64,000 bases of DNA from Dactylis glomerata (Eukaryota; Streptophyta; Magnoliopsida; Poales; Poaceae): contig QXEO01001565.1 in NCBI GenBank assembly GCA_007115705.1, forward strand, positions 2,786,230-2,850,229. The letters run 5' to 3'. Of the stretch, positions 58,901 to 64,000 are shown piece after piece (the first letter of the stretch is position 1; the number at the start of each line of letters is the position of its first letter). The notes beneath the pieces are model-generated. The model saw nothing but the letters and a program-made list of their open reading frames with translations. It had not been told where the DNA came from and made no database searches. A program made the translations under genes and the position numbers.

Positions 58901-61900
58901 GTGTAATCAGCTGGAATACCCTATGCGATCACTCACATTGGTGCCCATACCTTTTGGAAAGCACTAAATTCGAGATGGCCAGCTGCATTAGATTTAGCCT
59001 CCATGGCATTAACAATGCACACAAAGAGCTTCCTCATCATTTTGTGATCTGCGGTTCCATTCTTCCGTAGTCAGCAAGGTTTTACGCCCATGTAATAAAG
59101 AATAAAATATGGAAATGAGTGTAACGATGATTCAATTCCACTGTTCTTGAGCACGTGATGCCAATCTAGCTTGCATAGACTCGAATAAAATGCTTAGGCT
59201 TTCTTTTGGATACTATTGGGACTTGTTTGTGTCTTAAGCAACGGAATCCTGGAACCTGAGGCGATTGCACAACCCTTGGTGTGGATTCGCCAGCTTAGGT
59301 TCTGTGAAACTACATTTCTAACATGGTAGTTACAAAGGCAGAGTTTAGTGCGTAGTAGATCAAGTTGTGACTTGGAGAGATATAATGTGGAAGCATGGCC
59401 AAGCATGGTTTTAAAAGCGTCCGCTTTAGGACGCCTAGGCGACGCCTGAGCGTCGAAGCGCCTCCCTTCCGCTTTGAAAAAAGGCCCGCTTTAGGCGCCT
59501 AGGCGTCCAAAGCGCCCGCCTAGGCGTTGCCTAGGCGTCGAAGTGCCCCCCCATCGCCTTAAAGCGCTTTAACGCTTTAAAAACCATGTGGCCAAGTACG
59601 GGAAGCTAAGGCGGGGCTAAGTATATAAGGAGGATTACAATAGCTTGCATATAGCTTGACGACAAATATCGTGTGACAAATGGACTTGAAAGACGCGTTG
59701 GTAAAGGTTCATCTTATGATTTACGATAGTTGGGAGCAGATACTTCTGCGTGGGGCCACTGTGGACTCTTCCTCCATTGTGAGCCTTATTTTACATAGTC
59801 TAGTTTTACTTTAGAATCAGTTGCCTTAAGGAGGTTTTCATAGTATTTTTATTTCTTATATACTTTTATATATTTTATGCATGGCCACGTAACCTGACTA
59901 TAAGAATTAATTAATGAGCCAGTCCAACGATACATGGCACTCTTTATTTTAAAATTTTGATTTTAAAGTTTCAAAAAATCATGAAAAAATATGTGTATGT
60001 AGGCAACTATTTTTCGCTTTCGCTCTACGAGCGTTTAAAATTTCACTATAAAATTTGCATTTACAATTATGGTCTCTATACAAAACATAGTCAAATAAGT
60101 TGGATGAGAACTTTTGAAGAATCAAATCGAATCTGACGCTTCCATAACTTATAGAATTTTGGCTTAAATATAGATTCAGGATCATGTATCTCACGCTGCC
60201 ATACTTTGGCTAGCTTAGGAAGCACCAAACTGGCCTTGGAGAAAGGACTCATCAATGAACACACATCATCATTATGCATGAGGAATAGCCAGTTGTCAAT
60301 GGAGCCTTGGCAAATCGCGCCTTCTGGTACAGGTATGTGGTGAATTTCACCACTTGGAATGCTGAGGAAGGTTCATCAGGGAGGGCGAGCCACGGAAATA
60401 GGAGGGGAAGGGACTGAAACATACTATTAGAGCGCCATGGGTGACAGACTGCCCTCAGACGAACACGATCAGCCAGGGATGGGAGGCGCCGGAGGACCAA
60501 GCCTAAGAGTTCCGGCTGAAGATCTGACCAAGGTTTGAGACTCTTCAATCTCCATCATGCAAGTCTGCAAGACAAAGACAAGATAGAGGGTTTCATAGTT
60601 AAACAGAGTTAAAAAGATGGAACTAGCAAAGACAAAGAGTTAAAAAGATGGAACTAGACTATGTAAAATAAGGCTCACAGTGGAGGACGAGTCCACATTG
60701 GTTCCACGCAGAATGTGTCTGCTCCCAACTGTCGTAAATCATAAGATGAACCTTTCACAACGTGTCTTCCAAGTCCTTTTGTCACACGATATTTGTCCTC
60801 AAGCATATGCGAGCTATTGTAATCCCCCTTATATACTTAGCCCTGCCTTAGTTTTCCGTACTTGGCCATGCTTCCACATTATATCTATCCAAGTCACAAC
60901 TTGATCTACTGCGCACCGACAATACACATACACACGCTGGATATCAGTAGGTGGGGTTTTAAGGTATTTGCTAGACTGTTTTTTCCCCCTCGTGCTGTTA
61001 AATAGCAGTTTTTTCACAGTATGTCCTTTTTCAGTATATCTAGTAGAGTTCCACACCGACAATTCTATACGCATTGGTAGTGCTAATAAAGTAATAATCT
61101 TTCATATCAAGTGATAGCCCGAAAAAATGGGATTGCTTTATCATTATCCAAGCGTTGTGTGTGCCTTTACTCTTGGAGGTTGATTACTTGAGCCCCCACC
61201 CCCCATGGAAACCAGAGCATTGACACTTCATGATTTAAACTTCCTTCTCATATGTGCTTTACCCTTTTCAGTGGACAGGATGCATTTGACTACTTTAAGA
61301 ACGAGCCCAAGCTTTTTGATGTGGTATGTTATGTTTTATTCCATTCTACTATATTATTATTTTCATTTGCTAGAATATATGTTTCACATTGCTTGTTGAG
61401 TCGTTGACAGCAAATTTAGTATCTGGGCGGGGTGTGGTGTTTGCGTATGATGATATGTGACATTGCAAACACATAAATTCAGTGCTCACTGTTTGATTTT
61501 CTTGTGCTTCCATCTTTGTATTTTTGAGGTTTTTTTTTTCTCATTCCATCTGAAAAAAAAACTTTTAGTGATTGATATGCTGAAGCTGAAGTCAGGGCGA
61601 TAATTGACCCTTGGGAAGCAACTCCATATTCACCTGATACGTGGTTGAAATTTAACTCTGATCTCTTTCAGTATCATGCAGGATATCAAGAGCAGATGTC
61701 ACAGTGGCCAGAGAAGCCAGTCAATGTAATAATCAACTGGTTGAAGAGTCATAACAAATCATGGACAGTTGCTGATTTTGGATGTGGTAATTATGCTAAG
61801 AAGTTACTTTGTTGAATCTGGCTATTCTTTGAATTTCTCTCTTGTTATTTCCTTGCACAAGCATGATATTACCATTCACATTGTACTCAGGCAATGCAGC

Positions 61901-63907
61901 AGTTGCGAAAAACGTGAAGAACAAGGTCTTTTCCATTGATCTTGTTTCAGATGACCCTTTGGTGATATCTTGTGATATGGCTCATGTAAGCACACACTAA
62001 TAACATGCATTTTTGTGGCCTTTCTATGGTTTCAGATTTGCTCTTTTTGTTAACTTACACGTTAGCTTCAGACACACTTCTGCAGTTATTCTCTATTAGT
62101 TCCTCGTCATCCTTGTTTTGGTCTTCGTCATGACTATTGATAAGCTTGAGAACCACATTGGCATATTGCAGAATGACCTAAATACAGTACAACGATCACT
62201 GACAATATTCCTCTGCAAAACCTTGGCATTTTTGGCTATATTAGTTCCGTAGCTACTTGCAGTTGCACATTTTTTCTGGTACGGTTTCAAATTTACATGA
62301 TAGGATCTTCATGTAGCGATCTCCCAACCCCTCGAAGTTCTCTTTCCTGGCCCATCTAAGATAGTACTGAAAATTCCCCTCTTCTTCCCTCCATCCGGTG
62401 GCCTTTGGTAGCCGTTCACCACAGGAGGCCTTTCTCTTTTAGCTTGCCCTCTCACTTCTCTCCTGTCGTACCATGGTGGTTTTTGTGAGCTTCTCCTTGT
62501 TCGTGGGCAAGATGCTGGCCATGCTGAAGTTGTTTCCTTGCATTCAGGTGTGCCGTGGCTGAGATTGCTCCATTGGAGAGTATCTCTGCCTAGATAAAAT
62601 GTTCAGTTAATTTCCCTCTTGTTCTAGTGTTGGTTTTGGGTCTTTGTCTCCATCACTTGGGCTTCTGCTAGAAAATAAATACTGGATCTACTCCAAGGAT
62701 CCGAGGTCTTGGAGAGTATCTCTGCCTAGATAAAATGTTTCAGTTAATTTCCCTCTTGTTCTAGTGTTGGTTTTGGGTCTTTGTCTCCATCACTTGGGCT
62801 TCTGCTAGAAAATAAATACTGGATCTACTCCAAGGATCCGAGGTCTAAAGTTGATGAGATGGCTTGCTGCTTGGGGGAAACGGAGTGCTCAATCTTTACG
62901 GATTGTTTATGTGGAGCACCTTTTCCAGTTCTTGGTGATGCATTCTGTGATATATCTCACAACTGCAAGCTGCCAGCTCATGCTACATAAGTATATGTGT
63001 GGAATGATCCTCCATTATTTTTGATCTTTGCACTCCACAAGTTGTAATCAGCATGTGGGACTGACAATCAAATGCGTTTTCCCCGTTTTTTTAGAAAGTG
63101 TTCACATTGTAGATCTTTCAGCACTGAAATTTCCTGCTGTTAATATGGTATTCTTGTTTTGGAAGCAGAAGCTATCATTCATATTCAATACATAGGTGCA
63201 TTGGTTAAATCTAAAGTTGGAAGTAATGCAGTTGATACTGGGAGGTGTATTAGTTGACAAAAATAGGTTAATATATTTATTCTTTAGTATTTCACGGCAG
63301 TATCCTTTAGGAAGTATTAACTAAATTTTAGGAAATTGAAGTGGTGGGTAATCCCAATTGTCAGCAATACAATTCACTCTGGCGGTTGCTTGTTATTCTC
63401 CTGATGGTTATGTACTGAGTGATTTTATCTATTATATTCCTGTGAGGCTGTTACATTCTTTTTTTTTAAATCCTATGCAGTGCTCCCTTTGAAAGAAAAA
63501 ACTACACCTCTGTGTGTTTCGAACCAAGCATATTAGATAAACATGACTATGTCTCTTTTGGTACCGGACTTGTTACTTTAACTAAAATGTCTAGCTATTT
63601 ATTTGCAGACCCCTTTGGAGCCATCTTCTGTGGATGTTGCAATATTTTGTCTTTCTTTGATGGGAACCAACTTTCCGAGTTACCTACAGGAAGCGAATAG
63701 AGTCCTCAAGCCAAGGTTTGCTTATTGATTAGCGGCTACACTTTTAGTAGGTGTTTGGCTCACCTCTTAGTATTCAACTTTTGTATTTGCAGTGGTTGGC
63801 TTCTTATTGCGGAAGTGAGGAGTAGGCTAGACCCAAACACCGGAGGTGCTGATCCTGATAAGTTTGCTGAAGCCATCAGCCAGCTTGGTTTCTCCCTTGT
63901 TTCAAAG
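55905..63907 (+). CDS. RRP8: RRP8 rRNA (adenine-N1) methyltransferase homologue, exons 1-7, 3' end outside window
   Basis: Exons with GT-AG borders: 55905-56117, 57187-57248, 61272-61323, 61672-61786, 61891-61985, 63609-63715, 63793-63907 (759 nt, 253 codons); phases join perfectly. Residues 1-71 are basic, a nucleolar-type N-terminus with GGRKRRRRGG. The Methyltransf_8 domain follows: YHAGYQEQMSQWPEKPVNVI (110-129), SAM-binding VADFGCGNAAVAK (142-154), SIDLVSDDP, CDMAH, then VDVAIFCLSLMGTNFPSYLQ and EANRVLKPSGWLLIAEVRSR. Rrp8 proteins methylate N1 of an adenine in helix 25.1 of large-subunit rRNA in the nucleolus. Only a short C-terminal exon (~25-30 aa) should be missing. The start is the first ATG in the GC-rich leader. 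No stop or frameshift is seen, so the gene is probably functional. Confidence 0.93.
56118..57186 (+). other. RRP8 intron 1
   Basis: GTAATG donor and TTGTAG acceptor. AT-rich, no gene or clear transposon terminus recognised. Confidence 0.8.
57509..59080 (-). pseudogene. PIF/Harbinger transposase remnant in RRP8 intron 2
   Basis: Minus-strand fragments in several frames match the plant PIF/Pong-type nuclease: a DYTDEYLRTGEETTLKSVRK-like stretch, EYLRAPNAEDTTRLLTMAK, MHWRWKK, IILDTVASEDLRFG, GHCLANGIYLPWSTL and FFTAQEACRKDTERAFGMLQ then ARFAIARGLARCGDKKTLGD. The Asp expected just before MHW (SIDC in the family, as I recall it) is missing through a small deletion, so it cannot cut DNA. A possible terminus AGAGCAACCCTAGCAG follows TTA at ~57509; the right end is not identified. 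It lies antisense to RRP8. The companion Myb-like ORF is not seen. Confidence 0.75.
58593..58934. repeat. Tandem triplication inside the Harbinger remnant
   Basis: Three head-to-tail units start with GGTCCTAAGAC at 58593, 58711 and 58817 and include GAAGGTACTCA. Units are about 106-118 bp and clearly diverged. Each encodes the same transposase stretch on the minus strand. Confidence 0.8.
59350..59803 (+). repeat. Inverted repeat, left arm (interrupted by a MITE)
   Basis: About 261 bp without the MITE and one target copy. Reverse-complement match to 60654-60918, roughly 85-90 percent by eye. Includes CATCTTATGATTTACGA, mirrored in the right arm. Confidence 0.85.
59404..59588. mobile_element. 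MITE, 185 bp, probable hAT type
   Basis: Terminal inverted repeats CATGGTTTTAAAAGCG and CGCTTTAAAAACCATG. Flanked by the 8-bp duplication TGGCCAAG (59396-59403, 59589-59596), the size typical of hAT elements. The right inverted-repeat arm near 60858-60873 is an empty paralogous site with a single copy. The body is GC-rich, with repeated CGCCTAGGCG motifs giving strong self-pairing. Confidence 0.88.
60091..60560 (-). pseudogene. F-box / DUF295-like gene fragment
   Basis: The minus strand encodes an F-box: WSDLQPELLGLVLRRLPSLA then RVRLRAVCHPWR, followed after a frameshift near 60360 by HHIPVPEGAICQGSIDNWLF and CSLMSPFSKASLVLPKLAKV. This is the N-terminal half of the grass F-box/DUF295 family, whose members are SCF ubiquitin-ligase substrate receptors. 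No in-frame ATG precedes the F-box in the open frame, and the C-terminal half is missing. It sits between the two inverted-repeat arms in RRP8 intron 2, antisense to the host gene, so it is likely a captured or duplicated fragment. Confidence 0.7.
60654..60918 (-). repeat. Inverted repeat, right arm
   Basis: Reverse complement of the left arm without the MITE. On the minus strand it lies upstream of the F-box fragment and may include its 5' flank. Confidence 0.85.
60919..61271 (+). other. End of RRP8 intron 2
   Basis: No gene. Ends with the TTTTCAG acceptor of exon 3. Confidence 0.7.
61986..63608 (+). other. RRP8 intron 5
   Basis: GTAAGC donor, TTTGCAG acceptor. Contains a tandem duplication (62575-62846) and no credible gene; the open stretch 62781-62990 has no recognised similarity. 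Confidence 0.75.
62575..62846 (+). repeat. 136-bp tandem direct duplication in RRP8 intron 5
   Basis: Copies 62575-62710 and 62711-62846 both start GGAGAGTATCTCTGCC and end GAGGTCT. They differ by about one inserted T and a base at the end, so the duplication is recent. Confidence 0.9.
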
Positions 63908-64000
63908 GTTTGTATTTATTATCTTCAAAGATTTCCTCTGCGGTTCTCAACTTGATAACCACGATAAGTAAATTATGTATAGTGAATGCCCAGAAGCATT

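Noticed and set aside
62781..62990. 69-aa ORF in RRP8 intron 5.
   Set aside because: Starts inside the tandem duplication, no similarity recognised, and the flanking exons splice cleanly without it.

Overview
The window is repeat-rich plant nuclear DNA, most likely from a temperate grass (Pooideae). It holds nested LTR retrotransposons with GC-rich LTRs, a LINE tail, a PIF/Harbinger remnant, a small palindromic MITE, and one intron-rich host gene at the right edge. The long LTRs resemble, from memory, Triticeae gypsy families of the Sabrina/WHAM kind but are clearly diverged; I do not assign a species or family name.

Layout. Positions 1-18130 are a stack of insertions in an old gypsy LTR (fragments 11212-11389 and 17993-18130). 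A minus-strand element 'B0' enters from the left edge (1-11211). Its 5' LTR is split by plus-strand element E1 (1087-10668, TSD GTGAG), whose 3' LTR is in turn split by a solo LTR (8926-10462, TSD ATCAC). Beside it is minus-strand E2 (11390-17987, TSD CTTTC). Positions 18131-19298 show nothing recognisable. Positions 19299-50405 are a Tat-like gypsy element, E3 (TSD CCAAC), with gag-protease on the plus strand, two spliced antisense ORFs and no RT or integrase. E3 is inflated by E4 (21849-28640, TSD CAAAC) and E5 (32101-47375, TSD AGGCT), and E5 contains E6 (36272-44576, TSD TGGTC). To the right follow undefined sequence (50411-51789), a decayed LINE 3' end (51790-52910) and a 2.2 kb solo-LTR-like repeat (52969-55187).

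The only convincing host gene is RRP8 (rRNA-processing methyltransferase). Its first seven exons run from 55905 to 63907 and it continues past the window. Its 4 kb intron 2 holds a Harbinger transposase remnant, an inverted repeat around an F-box gene fragment, and a MITE with an 8-bp TSD; intron 5 has a 136-bp tandem duplication.

How the elements relate. E1, E2, E4, E5 and E6 share a tRNA-Asp primer binding site, a ~2.6 kb noncoding 3' chassis and the same polypurine tract, but carry three unrelated ORFs: a gag with a protease stub (E1), a ~195-aa protein I cannot place (E2, E5) and an 836-aa gag-like protein with a hydrophobic C-terminus (E6; deleted form in E4). No reverse transcriptase or integrase is visible in any LTR element, so all must have been moved in trans. 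This modular non-autonomous system is the most interesting content of the window.
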